From contig JABDLD010000054.1 of the NCBI GenBank assembly GCA_013001885.1, positions 1-64,000 on the forward strand: a stretch of DNA of 64,000 nt. The letters run 5' to 3'. This document shows, piece by piece, positions 8,900 to 17,611 of this stretch. The position numbers and the translations under genes are program-made. This stretch comes from Lysobacterales bacterium (GTDB lineage Bacteria; Pseudomonadota; Gammaproteobacteria; Xanthomonadales; SZUA-36). The notes beneath the pieces are model-generated. The model saw only the letters and a list, made by a program, of their open reading frames with translations, searched no databases and had not been told where the DNA came from. The stretch's first letter is position 1, and each line of letters begins with the position of its first letter.

Positions 8900-10540
8900 A
8901 TGAGTGAACGACTCAAGAATATATTTCTGTTGATAATCACGGCCGTGATCGGCGGTTGCGGCCAGGAGGCCGGTGAACTACAGGCGCCGATGGTTGCGGA
9001 TGAACGGCCGAATATCCTGTTAATCGTTGCCGACGACCTGGGGTATGCGGACCTGGGTGTTCATGGCAGCGACATTCAGACGCCGAACATTGATAAGCTG
9101 GCGGCCGAGGGAATATTATTTACACAGTTTCATACGGCGCCGCTGTGCGCGCCGACCCGCGCCATGCTGTTGAGTGGCAATAACAACCATGTTGCCGGAA
9201 TGGCGCGCCAGCACAGAAGCGATCTGGCAGGACATTCGGTGCCCGGCTATGAAGCGAGTCTGTCTGATCGCATCGCCCCGTTACCCCGATTGTTACGCGA
9301 TGCGGGATATCACACCTACACGGTCGGTAAATGGCACCTGGGACTGACCGCGGAGACCAGCCCGAAAGCGGTCGGATTCAACCGCTCTTTCAGCCTGCTC
9401 GACGGTGCCGGCTCGCACTTCGATGATGTTGGGTTTTCCGAGCGCGGCTCCACGTACTGGGAAGATGAAGATTTTGCCGAATACCCGGTCGGCCGTTACT
9501 CAACAGAAGTTTATACGGATCGCCTAATCGAGTTCATCGACTCTAACAAAGACGAGGGTAGTCCGTTTTTCGCGTTTGCGGCCTACACGTCTCCACACTG
9601 GCCATTACAGGTGCCGGACGACTACCTAGAACTGTATGCGGGCCAGTACGACGATGGCTACGATACGCTGCGCGAACGAAATTTTGTCGCCCTGGGAGCA
9701 GCAGGCATCATCCCACTGGAATCGACACTCCCCCCGCGCAATGATGCGATCACGCTCTGGGAAGAGCTTAGCGCCGACGAACAACGCCACGAATCGCGCA
9801 AGATGGAGCTATATGCGGCGATGGTCGACAATCTCGACAATCACATTGGTCGTTTGTTGGGGTATCTCAAAGAAGTGGGCCTCTATGAGAATACGCTGAT
9901 CGTTTTCATGTCAGACAATGGCGCCGCCGGTGAGGATTTCTACAACGAGGGTCCGTTTACCGAACATATTCGAGCTCACTTCGATAATTCTTATGAGACG
10001 ATGGGAACGGCCCGATCGTTCGTTTCCTACGGTGAACCCTGGGCGGAGGCCGGCTCAGCGCCATTCATGCGGCGAAAAGGCTACTCGCGCGAGGGCGGCA
10101 TCGTCGCGCCCATGATCATGGCGGGGAGGGGTGTTGCCAGAGTTGGCGCCATTGACCCGACTTACGTAACGGTTATGGATCTGGCGCCGACATTTCTCGA
10201 AATCGCTGGCGCGCCATATCCCGACGACGGCTCTGTGTGGCCGATGCTCGGCGAAAGCATGTCCGGCATTCTGGCCGGCGAGGCAGAAACCGTACACGAA
10301 GAAGACTACGTAACCATCCTGTACCATGGCGGCCGCGCGTATCTACGTCAGGGCAACTGGAAAATCGCGAATCTCAAGCCGCCTTTTACTGAGGACGACT
10401 TCGAATTATTCGACATGTCGGTAGATCCCGGCGAAACCTATAACCTTGCAGAATCGCATCCGGATAAGTACGAAGAACTGCTCGAACTCTGGCGAAACGA
10501 GCGGAAAAAGCTGGGAATCATCCTTCCCCAGGACCTGTGA
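8900..10540 (+). CDS. sulfatase-family lipoprotein (arylsulfatase type)
   Basis: 546 residues. An N-terminal hydrophobic segment ends in a lipobox-like IGGC (Cys20), so it is probably a lipoprotein acting in the periplasm. The alkaline-phosphatase-fold sulfatase domain starts at RPNILLIVADDLGYADLG (metal ligands Asp45 and Asp46). The formylglycine site is CAPTR (Cys83), matching C-X-P-X-R, followed by the second signature GYHTYTVGKWHLG (about 137-149). A SDNG metal site lies near residue 337. It would need a sulfatase-maturing enzyme, and none is encoded close by. The substrate is unknown. The start has a good site (caggagcgg, 6 nt before the ATG). Confidence 0.92.
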   Translation: MSERLKNIFLLIITAVIGGCGQEAGELQAPMVADERPNILLIVADDLGYADLGVHGSDIQTPNIDKLAAEGILFTQFHTAPLCAPTRAMLLSGNNNHVAGMARQHRSDLAGHSVPGYEASLSDRIAPLPRLLRDAGYHTYTVGKWHLGLTAETSPKAVGFNRSFSLLDGAGSHFDDVGFSERGSTYWEDEDFAEYPVGRYSTEVYTDRLIEFIDSNKDEGSPFFAFAAYTSPHWPLQVPDDYLELYAGQYDDGYDTLRERNFVALGAAGIIPLESTLPPRNDAITLWEELSADEQRHESRKMELYAAMVDNLDNHIGRLLGYLKEVGLYENTLIVFMSDNGAAGEDFYNEGPFTEHIRAHFDNSYETMGTARSFVSYGEPWAEAGSAPFMRRKGYSREGGIVAPMIMAGRGVARVGAIDPTYVTVMDLAPTFLEIAGAPYPDDGSVWPMLGESMSGILAGEAETVHEEDYVTILYHGGRAYLRQGNWKIANLKPPFTEDDFELFDMSVDPGETYNLAESHPDKYEELLELWRNERKKLGIILPQDL

Positions 10541-10799
10541 GCTTTCGTAATATTGATGCCGAATCGAACCGTTGGCACCAGCATTCGGGGAGCCAGTTGC
10601 CAGCACGAATAGTCTGGTTCTGGCCCAAATCAGCGATTGCAGGCGCCGAAATAAAGGCTCGTTTCATATCCGCTTCCCACCCGAAAGCGAAACTAAAATC
10701 AACGTCGATTCCAAAATTCGATATGTTCTGCTAACGGCCAGGAGTAGCAGTTCAAAGAATAAGATTAATCGCTGGTTCAATGGCATCTGAGCGCATTCT

Positions 10800-11348
10800 T
10801 TAGTTCCGACCTTCGTTCATTCGATCGACAGCGTTCAGTGCTTCCCGGTAATTGTGTTGCATCACGCTCTGCTGGCCAGACAGTTCTTGCAGGAGATTGC
10901 GAAGTATTCTCAACGAGTTGACCAATTGATCGGGGTCATGCGTCTGCCGTTCAAAAACGAAATCAGAAAAACGCTTGAGCGTCAGATTTACGTTCTGTTG
11001 AGACAGGTAAGCTTTTGAAATCGAGTACGTGACATCGAATTCAATGCGTGATGTGATTTCGCTTTGCTGCGCGAGCTGCCAGGACGAGTTACTGTAAAAG
11101 TCCTGGATCAGGCCCCTTTTCATGAACAGTCCATAGTCGATACCGTCAGTCGTCAGCAGACTTCGTCGGAGCTCGTCAGAAGCAATGTAACGATCGATCT
11201 CATCAATCACGGACCGATGATACGGAAGCCACTCGTCTACGATCGAAAGATTACTTTTCATCTCATCAGCGGTATGGCTTAAAAGCTCATTGAAGATGCG
11301 CGCTTCTCTTCGGTCTTCTATAACGTTGTCTAGAAACAGTGCCAGCAA
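10800..11348 (-). CDS. membrane-anchored protein of unknown function, start unclear
   Basis: 182 residues from a TTG at 11348, ending in a helical soluble domain. The anchor helix clearly continues upstream of that TTG: in-frame codons read LARYTLEAILIVFSVLLALFLD. The frame stays open to a stop at 11427-11429 with no ATG, GTG or TTG further up. Either an ATT or ATC near 11411-11420 is used (a purine-rich aatagga lies just before it) or the true start has been lost. Small proteins with one helix followed by a conserved 'N.IEDRRE' and a helical domain are common in environmental bacteria. No function is known to me. Confidence 0.55.
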   Translation of the reverse strand: MLALFLDNVIEDRREARIFNELLSHTADEMKSNLSIVDEWLPYHRSVIDEIDRYIASDELRRSLLTTDGIDYGLFMKRGLIQDFYSNSSWQLAQQSEITSRIEFDVTYSISKAYLSQQNVNLTLKRFSDFVFERQTHDPDQLVNSLRILRNLLQELSGQQSVMQHNYREALNAVDRMNEGRN

Positions 11349-11569
11349 AACACTGAAGACGATCAGAATCGCTTCGAGCGTGTAACGGGCGAGGTTTTCT
11401 TTTGTGAAGATCGAGCGAATCCTATTTTATCAATCGTGGCAATTCATCGCATTATTTTCGCAGAGCAGTCACGAGTATAACAACTGCCATCATCGAGTGA
11501 CCTAAAGACCATTTGATCGCGCACTAAATGGCGGGTCGAGCGAAGGGCTGTTTATGGCGGTGAAGGGTG

Positions 11570-11672
11570 GGTCGCTGCTAAAGCTCACTGAAATCGACCT
11601 GGTTCCGTTGACGAGCGTGCAGCGGAAGCCGGGTTGGAAATCTTCTTCGGCCAGGAGCCGACCTTGGTAACA
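11570..11672 (+). repeat. degenerate intergenic repeat
   Basis: Contains gtcgctgctaaagctcactg, ctggttccgttgacgagc, a cagcggaagccgggttgg arm and a final cttcggccaggagcc. These are scrambled or diverged parts of the A and B repeat ends. The 11349-11757 gap has no other supported feature. Confidence 0.4.
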
Positions 11673-11760
11673 TGAGGAAGTCTGACAACAAATCCTTTGC
11701 CTTCAACAGTCTGTAAGATTATTTGCTCGCGCTTGGTCTGATTATTGACGAGAATATGTG

Positions 11761-11940
11761 ATGAAAGAGCAAAAAGAGTCTGACATAGACAGCGGCGCCG
11801 ACCGAAACAAGGGCATCGCCCTTGGCGCTGGCCTTGGAATTATCGTTGGTGCGGCGCTGGGTAATCCAGGTTTCGGTTTGGTTCTGGGCGCTGCATTAGG
11901 CCTGATTCTCGGGCCGGCCTTGGTGCGCAAATTCAAATGA
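11761..11940 (+). CDS. small glycine-zipper membrane protein
   Basis: 59 residues from the ATG at 11761; a GTG sits immediately before it. A charged start (MKEQKESDIDSGADRNKG) is followed by two short hydrophobic segments rich in Gly and Ala (GIALGAGLGIIVGAALG and GLVLGAALGLILGPAL) and a basic tail. This is the glycine-zipper pattern of small membrane proteins that pack as helix hairpins. No function can be assigned. It stands alone between two repeat-bearing gaps. Without a database match there is some risk that it is a chance frame, but composition and topology look real. Confidence 0.6.
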   Translation: MKEQKESDIDSGADRNKGIALGAGLGIIVGAALGNPGFGLVLGAALGLILGPALVRKFK

Positions 11941-11967
11941 ACAAAGTTGCGTTTACGAGAATTACCA

Positions 11968-12095
11968 GTGTCGCCTTTGGGTCGGAAGCAGCCCATAGCA
12001 CCCTGGCTGAGCCAATGACCGCTCCCAGGCGGTAAGCAGAACTAAAATGGGCACGCTCCGGGGTCGTGATGACTTCGGCTTTCGGTCAGAAGCAG
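11968..12095 (+). repeat. degenerate intergenic repeat (A/B mosaic)
   Basis: Begins cctttgggtcggaagcagcc and ends tgatgacttcggctttcggt followed by cagaagcag. The head is B-like and the tail is like family A. It fills the gap between the genes ending at 11940 and 12178. Confidence 0.5.
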
Positions 12096-12177
12096 ATACA
12101 AACAATACTCTGGGCCGACCCGTCGCCAGGCCCAATGACTCCATGGATGCCGGTGTGGCAGCCAACCAATTAACTGC

Positions 12178-12690
12178 TTACTTGGTGTGAACTTGGATGT
12201 TGCCCTCAACAATCACATAGTCCTTGTAGTCGGCCTCCAGACCATCCAGGTAGTCCAGAGCCGCCGACTCGTCGGCAACCCGCTGCCATTGTAGCAAATC
12301 GTTTCCCCTACCCGGTTGGCCACCGTCCAAGACGTGGAACACCATCCATCGTGTGGGGTCCGAATGTGCGGAATCGTAAATGATGGGACCAGAAAACCAA
12401 GCCTCATTTTCGAATGCGACGACATAAATGATCGGGCAGAACTCTTCCCGAATCGGTGTGACGCCATCAACGTCCAGCCGGAAGTGTCTCACGAAGCCCT
12501 TACCAGCCAGAGCATCACCCATCTCATGGGCTGTAAAATTGAATGAGTGCCACCACAATGGGTGTTCAGCGGGTGCGCCAAGAACGTATCCAGTAGCCTT
12601 GTCGGCTGGGCCCTTGGCCTGGGCGTCACCGATATGCCCGGCTATCTGGCCAGTAAGCAAAAGCGCAAGAACGAGGACGATAAACTTCAT
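12178..12690 (-). CDS. exported protein of unknown function
   Basis: 170 residues with a strong ribosome-binding site (aaggagg, 8 nt before the ATG) and a Sec signal peptide cleaved near residue 25 (LALLLTGQIAGHIGDAQA). The mature part is a compact aromatic-rich domain (PLWWHSFNFTAHEMGDAL, EFCPIIYVVAFENEAWFSG, RWMVFHVLDGG). One cysteine is visible. I do not recognise the family. It is probably periplasmic or secreted. The gene is isolated: repeats flank it on both sides. Confidence 0.7.
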   Translation of the reverse strand: MKFIVLVLALLLTGQIAGHIGDAQAKGPADKATGYVLGAPAEHPLWWHSFNFTAHEMGDALAGKGFVRHFRLDVDGVTPIREEFCPIIYVVAFENEAWFSGPIIYDSAHSDPTRWMVFHVLDGGQPGRGNDLLQWQRVADESAALDYLDGLEADYKDYVIVEGNIQVHTK

Positions 12691-12971
12691 TTCGCTTGCC
12701 TCCTTGTTTCAGCGCAGTAAGTGAGGGTCGAGCAAGGTCTACGACGGATCAATCAATAAGTCCGGATTAGGCACCGGGGTGGTGCGAGAGTAACCGATCC
12801 GGAATCGTAGGGATCTGGGTGCTGAAACATTTTCTGTATATCACGGATGCTGTTTCAACTTTATGACCAGCGTCATGAGGATGCAGACTTTTCGCAAAGT
12901 GGGCTCCAGTCTGGGACTCGCCCGCACTTGACGCGCAACTTCCATCTCTTCGGGTTGGCCGTGAATGGCTG

Positions 12972-13092
12972 CTCTGGGTCGATCTCGGAACTTATGGGAT
13001 GGCAAGCGACTTGTTCCGCTAACCGTCAGATTGCGGAATAACACCAGACGCCAAGTCCAGGGTGTATGACTTCGGCTATCGGCCAGGAGCGG
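12972..13092 (+). repeat. family A repeat, copy A1
   Basis: Shares with the other A copies the head gggtcgatctcgga, the central palindrome ttccgctaaccgtcagattg then cggaa, and the tail gtatgacttcggctatcggc then caggagcgg. The central arms ttccgc/gcggaa pair. The rest of 12691-13156 has no supported gene. Confidence 0.85.
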
Positions 13093-13111
13093 ATGTGTCA
13101 GATGTTCACAA

Positions 13112-13131
13112 GCCCCGCCGTTTGGCGGGGC
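13112..13131 (-). terminator. GC-rich hairpin terminator
   Basis: Perfect 8-bp stem gccccgcc / ggcggggc with a 4-nt loop, 26 bp past the stop of the gene ending at 13157. The downstream - strand sequence starts ttgtg, only a weak U-run. Confidence 0.65.
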
Positions 13132-13156
13132 GGACGCCTAAACCACGATTGCTGAA

Positions 13157-13774
13157 TTACTGGCAAAGGCCTTGGCAATTCTGAACGGCTATATCGGCAC
13201 AAAATTGATCCCATTCGAAATCGCAGCAGAATGAATCCTCTGCGCAAACCAGGGCTTCACACTCCGCGCAATCACACCCGGGCGAGCCGTTAGGGAAAAA
13301 GCAGTTGCTGACTTCAAGGGGCGGAGGCAGATCGCTGCACTTCTCCCCATCGACTGCTTTGACTTCAAGTTCAGCGTCACCGGCATTGAAGGAACAGGCA
13401 TGAATGAATTTGCTGTTTCTCAGGTGGAAAAATCCTGGTGTGCCGCAAAAGCCATCATCCGAACTGACACCATCAAAAACACCTACTCCACCATCCGCTT
13501 CTGGAATATTCAAATCACAAAAACAATTGACGAGAAATCCCCCTGACAGTTCAGCATCACACTTGAACGCGATTCGGTAACAAAATTCTTCGTTGCCCAA
13601 ATAGACCTCCTGAGCCTTCCCTTTTCCATTGTATGGTTCAAGCGGTGGATTGCCTTCCGTATTTGCAGGGTCACAATCAATCCAAACGTTGTAAGGAAAT
13701 AATTGACCCATAGCGCCCTGTGCCATAGTAAGTGCGCACAAAGCGATAAAAACTCTCATGATTGAGCTTTTCAT
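13157..13774 (-). CDS. secreted cysteine-rich protein
   Basis: 205 residues with a signal peptide (about 1-23, ending AQGAMG) and about 19 cysteines in the mature part, which implies many disulfides and an extracellular or periplasmic location. The C-terminal 45 residues contain GCDCAECEALVC, then DSFCC, then a W-D-x-x-C-A segment. The pattern C..V/LC..D.FCC...WD..CA..A is a known short module in secreted proteins of planctomycetes and some proteobacteria, with no proven role. The middle has a beta-rich region with NCFCDLN and CGTPGFFHLRN. A good site (ggggag) precedes the ATG. It stands alone and is followed by a GC-rich terminator. Confidence 0.75.
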   Translation of the reverse strand: MKSSIMRVFIALCALTMAQGAMGQLFPYNVWIDCDPANTEGNPPLEPYNGKGKAQEVYLGNEEFCYRIAFKCDAELSGGFLVNCFCDLNIPEADGGVGVFDGVSSDDGFCGTPGFFHLRNSKFIHACSFNAGDAELEVKAVDGEKCSDLPPPLEVSNCFFPNGSPGCDCAECEALVCAEDSFCCDFEWDQFCADIAVQNCQGLCQ

Positions 13775-14007
13775 TCCAAACTCCCCACTGGCGCAGAGCC
13801 AGTCTTTTGCTAAAAGCAGCGATTACATTCAAACGGCCGTAACCGCGACTGGATCGGGAGGTTATTCGATTGCGTTTCGCCGATTGTGTGAAGTTGTTAG
13901 TGAATAATCCGGCGATGAAGTAGCGGTTGGTACCGCATCTTTGAGTATAGGACAGTGGCGTTAGAAAGCTATTTGATGTAACGGTTTAGAATCTATTCCA
14001 AGTACCC

Positions 14008-14127
14008 TTCCGGGTCGAACCCGGAGAGTATGTGATGGCAAGCGACTGGTTCCGCTAACCGCCAGATAACGGAATTACATCAGACGCCAAATCCAGGGTG
14101 TATGACTTCGGCTATCGGCCAAAACGG
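14008..14127 (+). repeat. family A repeat, copy A2
   Basis: Head cgggtcgaacccggagag, centre ttccgctaaccgccagataa then cggaa, tail gtatgacttcggctatcggc. It ends in caaaacgg instead of caggagcgg, as copy A4 does. The remaining part of 13775-14174 has no supported gene. Confidence 0.85.
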
Positions 14128-14174
14128 TGTTTTGTTTAGCAGGAAGTAACTGTGGTCAGAAAAGAAAGGGCTTC

Positions 14175-14879
14175 TCAGTAAATCCCTGGAATCAACCGAT
14201 AGAGCACGCGCCGCGCATAGTCTCGATAGCCCGGCAACTCTCTCTGCAGAGTCTGGTCCTCAAGTACGGTTCTGATCACCGCGATGATCAACGCCACCGC
14301 CGCCGGAATAAGTGTCCACACCGAGCCTAAGGCCAGCACAATGCCCAGCAACGGCGGAATATTCCCGGCATAACCCGGATGCCGAACAATCCGGTATGGG
14401 CCACTGTCACACACCACATGGTCTCTATCCGTCTCGATACGTACCGTGCTGAAGAAAAAGCGGTTCTCTATAAATGCCCACGCAGCGAAAGCGTATCCGA
14501 GCGAGATCAAGATGAAGCCGAGTGCGTTGAGCCATAGCGGAAACTCGGGTGACCAGCCATAACGGTGATCCAGTCCGGCCACAATGACCACTGGAAAACT
14601 CAGACTAAGCGCCATCAGTGGGGCAAGCACTTTGTCCCAAGCCTCTGAACTTTCGATCTTTTCAATATTTTGTCGTTCGGCCAACAACCCCGGATGCCGC
14701 CGTTCCGCCCAAATACGCCCTCCTATGCCGGCGGCCACGAACAGCAGGGAATAGATCCACGCCTGCCACCAACCGAGATCCCCTCCGCATGCCAATAGAA
14801 CCAGTGGTATGAAGAGATGCACCAAAACTAAACTGATCCACTGGCGAGGGGACGCTGTTTGAATCGCTTTGGCCGTCAT
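14175..14879 (-). CDS. isoprenylcysteine carboxyl methyltransferase-family membrane protein
   Basis: 234 residues with about five membrane helices. The C-terminal part carries the family's S-adenosylmethionine-binding signature, GPYRIVRHPGYAGNIPPLLG (about 157-176), followed by EDQTLQRELPGYRDYARRV, typical of the ICMT/phospholipid methyltransferase fold. In bacteria such proteins methylate small lipid or alcohol substrates, or have unknown targets, rather than prenylated proteins. The start is preceded by agaagga. It lies 27 bp downstream of the NAD(P)-binding gene that starts at 15536 on the same strand, so the two are likely co-transcribed. Family assignment is firm; the substrate is unknown. 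Confidence 0.85.
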   Translation of the reverse strand: MTAKAIQTASPRQWISLVLVHLFIPLVLLACGGDLGWWQAWIYSLLFVAAGIGGRIWAERRHPGLLAERQNIEKIESSEAWDKVLAPLMALSLSFPVVIVAGLDHRYGWSPEFPLWLNALGFILISLGYAFAAWAFIENRFFFSTVRIETDRDHVVCDSGPYRIVRHPGYAGNIPPLLGIVLALGSVWTLIPAAVALIIAVIRTVLEDQTLQRELPGYRDYARRVLYRLIPGIY

Positions 14880-14906
14880 GATCGGTTCCTTCTACCGGGG
14901 TGGACT

Positions 14907-15536
14907 TCAGTACGACACCCTCGGCGTCTGCCGGATATAACGGTCATCTTCCAGTTGCTTCAACATGAAGTCCGCCAGGTCGCCGCGTGAAATCCATCCC
15001 TTGATATTCCCATAAGCCAACGCCAGACCATGCTGGTATTTTCCCGTGTGCGCTCCGTCCTTCAGGTGGGGTGGGCGCACAAGCGTCCAGTCCAGCGCAC
15101 ATTTTTTGACCACGGCTTCCTGACGTTCGTGATCCGCGAACGCATGCCGCAGGAATATGCCAACCACAACATATCGGGTAAAAAATGATAGATCGGTTCT
15201 GCTGTCACCCACACCGAAGGAAGACAGGCACACCAGTCGCTTGACGTTGGCCGCTTCCATCGCCTCAATGACGATACGCGTGCCCTGCTCGCGGACCGAG
15301 GTGCGCTTCGGTCCCACGCCAATGGTGTAAAGCACGGCATCGTGTCCGGCGACGGCACGACCGACGTCCTCCATATCCAAAACATTTCCGCTTACTACTG
15401 AGAGATTCGGGTGTTGAATGTCCTCGACTTTGGTGGAATCGCGTACAAACGCTGTCACTTCCATACCCTTGTCTAGCGCCTGTTCGAGCAATGCACGCCC
15501 AGTGCCACCGCTTGCTCCGAAAACCAGTACTTTCAT
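14907..15536 (-). CDS. NAD(P)-binding atypical SDR (NmrA/BVR-B-like)
   Basis: 209 residues beginning MKVLVFGASGGTGRALLEQAL, a Rossmann dinucleotide loop at the extreme N-terminus. A second block (VKRLVCLSSFGVGDS, about 98-112) and a late WTLVRPPHLKDG (about 155-166) are typical of the atypical short-chain dehydrogenase group around NmrA and biliverdin-reductase-B-like proteins. These lack the usual YxxxK dyad, as here, so it may be a redox sensor or a reductase. A good ribosome-binding site (gagga) precedes the ATG. It is the first gene of a likely two-gene unit with the methyltransferase-like gene at 14175. Confidence 0.85.
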   Translation of the reverse strand: MKVLVFGASGGTGRALLEQALDKGMEVTAFVRDSTKVEDIQHPNLSVVSGNVLDMEDVGRAVAGHDAVLYTIGVGPKRTSVREQGTRIVIEAMEAANVKRLVCLSSFGVGDSRTDLSFFTRYVVVGIFLRHAFADHERQEAVVKKCALDWTLVRPPHLKDGAHTGKYQHGLALAYGNIKGWISRGDLADFMLKQLEDDRYIRQTPRVSY

Positions 15537-15670
15537 GCTGTCCTCACACTGGAAGAGTCATTTTCAAATCTTCCATCGTACTAAAGGCATACCTCAGCGT
15601 ACGCCTGCGCGGTCCAGGTCACAATGACGCGGGTCAGGGGTAAATTCGGGTTATTAGCAAGACCAGGTTA

Positions 15671-15746
15671 GTTCCGAAAATGGTCGATCCCGGAGATTAA
15701 GGGGTGGCAAGCGACTGGTTCCGCTTACCGTCAATTAACGGAACTT
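15671..15746 (+). repeat. family A repeat, truncated copy A3
   Basis: Has the head gttccgaaaatggtcgatcc and the centre gcgactggttccgcttaccg, then breaks off just after the second palindrome arm. The last 50 bp of the element are missing. The rest of 15537-15840 holds only the start signals of the amidase gene. Confidence 0.75.
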
Positions 15747-15840
15747 GAAAAAAATGTATCCGGCCCCTTTTATCAATTGTCGCTTGACGCCGATTCCGGT
15801 GGGTGCCAGATTGGCAGTCGGATAAGGGAGCGAATGAGTT

Positions 15841-17394
15841 ATGTCCAGAGAAAAACTGACACGGCGAAATATGATCACGCTACTTGGTGGCGCGACGGCT
15901 GGCATGCTGACCGGCTGCAAGGAAGTTCCGTCCGGTGAAACTTCGGCACCACGGCCGGAACCGGCAGTTGAAATCCAATCGGGAACGCCCGGTGATCTGC
16001 ATTTCCAGAGCCTGGAGGAAGTTGCCCGGCTGATCGAAGCACGATCTATTTCGCCGCTCGAACTCACCCGCAAGATTCTCGATCGAATAGGCACCGTTGA
16101 CAGCCAGTTGATGAGTTACGTCACCGTGACCGCCGACCGTGCCCTGGAAGCGGCTTTGGCAGCAGAAAAAGAACTGGCAACCGGTGTCTACCGAGGTCCG
16201 TTGCATGGTATCCCGATCGCGGTCAAAGACCTTGTTTACACTAAAGACACGCTCACGACGGGCGGCCTTGCCGTCTACAAGGACTTCCTGCCGACCTTCG
16301 ATGCCACAGTCATCGAACGTCTGGAAGCCGCCGGCGCCATCGTCGTCGGCAAGCTCAACCTGACTGAGGGCGCCATGGCGGGTTACCATCCCGGCTTTGA
16401 GATTCCTCGAAATCCCTGGCGCAAAGACCTGTGGCCTGGTGCTTCCTCCAGCGGCCCTGGCGTCGCGGTGGCGGCAGGGCTGTGTTATGGCGCACTGGGC
16501 ACGGACACCGGGGGCTCCATCCGTTTTCCCTCGATGGCCAATGGTATTGTCGGCTTGAAACCCACCTACGGGCGGGTCAGCCGACACGGAGTGCTGCCGC
16601 TGGCGCCGTCAATGGACCACGTCGGGCCGATGACCCGTTCAGTAACGGACGCCGCGATCATGCTTCAGGCTATGGCCGGGCACGACAGCAATGATCCGAC
16701 TTCGCTGAAAGACCCCGTGCCCGCGATGCTTCAGAATCCGGCTTCGGGTATTGCAGGCATGACCATCGGGTACGACCCTGTCTTCAGCGGCGAAGGCATC
16801 GATGCTGGCCTGGTGGCGGCGATCGAACAGGCGTTGGACAAACTGCGCCAGCTGGGGGCTGAGATAGTCGAAGTGAAGATGCCGGAAGGCACGCGTGAAA
16901 TCGACGCCACCTGGTTCCCGATCTGCGCCTACGAGGCACACCGCGCCCACGCGGCGCACTTTCCCGCCAGTGCCGATAAATACGGTGCGTGGTTCCGGGG
17001 CTTTCTCGAAATCGGCTCAGCCGTCACGGACGAACAGTACGCCGCAGCTGGTCAAATCCGTGCAGACTTCAATCGGAGCTTCAATGCACTTCTGGAAAGC
17101 GTGGACACCCTGGTCAGCCCCGCCGGCGGCCTGACCTTCTCGATGAACCCGGACAGCCAGTACGGTGGTATGGAAGATCTCGAACCTCTGTTCAAGTCCG
17201 TACAGATGTATTTCACGATTCCTGCGGATTTCGCCGGTACACCAGCGCTGACGGTTCCTTGTGGATTCTCCACCGACAACATTCCTTATGCTCTGCAATT
17301 TATGGGGCGACGTTTGTCCGAGCCGACGCTGATCCGTATCGGGCGTGCCTACGAATCGGCGACGGATTGGCATCAGTATCACCCCAGCGTTTAA
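15841..17394 (+). CDS. exported amidase-signature enzyme (probable Tat lipoprotein)
   Basis: 517 residues. The N-terminus has RRNMITLLGGATAGMLTGC, a twin-arginine type signal ending in a lipobox at Cys26, so the enzyme is probably anchored outside the cytoplasm. The amidase signature domain covers about 55-510. Its catalytic triad is visible: Lys129 in PIAVKDL, the cis-serine in PGASSSGPG (about 202-204), and the nucleophile Ser226 in GTDTGGSIRFP. The family hydrolyses amide bonds in small molecules, peptides or acylated amines; the substrate is not predictable. The amidase is monocistronic, with repeats both upstream (A3) and downstream. Confidence 0.92.
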   Translation: MSREKLTRRNMITLLGGATAGMLTGCKEVPSGETSAPRPEPAVEIQSGTPGDLHFQSLEEVARLIEARSISPLELTRKILDRIGTVDSQLMSYVTVTADRALEAALAAEKELATGVYRGPLHGIPIAVKDLVYTKDTLTTGGLAVYKDFLPTFDATVIERLEAAGAIVVGKLNLTEGAMAGYHPGFEIPRNPWRKDLWPGASSSGPGVAVAAGLCYGALGTDTGGSIRFPSMANGIVGLKPTYGRVSRHGVLPLAPSMDHVGPMTRSVTDAAIMLQAMAGHDSNDPTSLKDPVPAMLQNPASGIAGMTIGYDPVFSGEGIDAGLVAAIEQALDKLRQLGAEIVEVKMPEGTREIDATWFPICAYEAHRAHAAHFPASADKYGAWFRGFLEIGSAVTDEQYAAAGQIRADFNRSFNALLESVDTLVSPAGGLTFSMNPDSQYGGMEDLEPLFKSVQMYFTIPADFAGTPALTVPCGFSTDNIPYALQFMGRRLSEPTLIRIGRAYESATDWHQYHPSV

Positions 17395-17462
17395 CCCCTC
17401 CTGCCTTTCGCATTGATTGCCGTGGCCGCGTCGCGGTGTCAAGGCACTCACGAAGTTCGGAG

Positions 17463-17570
17463 TCGGGTCGGAAGCGGAGATTCCAGGTGGCCGGCTGGTA
17501 GGTTCCGTTTTTAAGCGCTCAGCGGAGCCTATTCAGAATTCAATTTTAAGATAGACTTGTTCTTAGTTCG
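17463..17570 (+). repeat. family B repeat, diverged
   Basis: Contains gagtcgggtcggaagcggag at the left and gttcttagttcgga at the right, matching family B ends. The middle (ttaagcgctcagcggagcct then attcaga) is shared with the copy at 23169. Confidence 0.55.
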
Positions 17571-17611
17571 GACTTGGCCTTTTGCTCGACCATCCACCCG
17601 ATTAGGCAGAT

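Noticed and set aside
8575-8907. 110-residue + strand frame before the sulfatase
   Set aside because: It overlaps the sulfatase start and a reverse repeat core, and has no recognisable feature.
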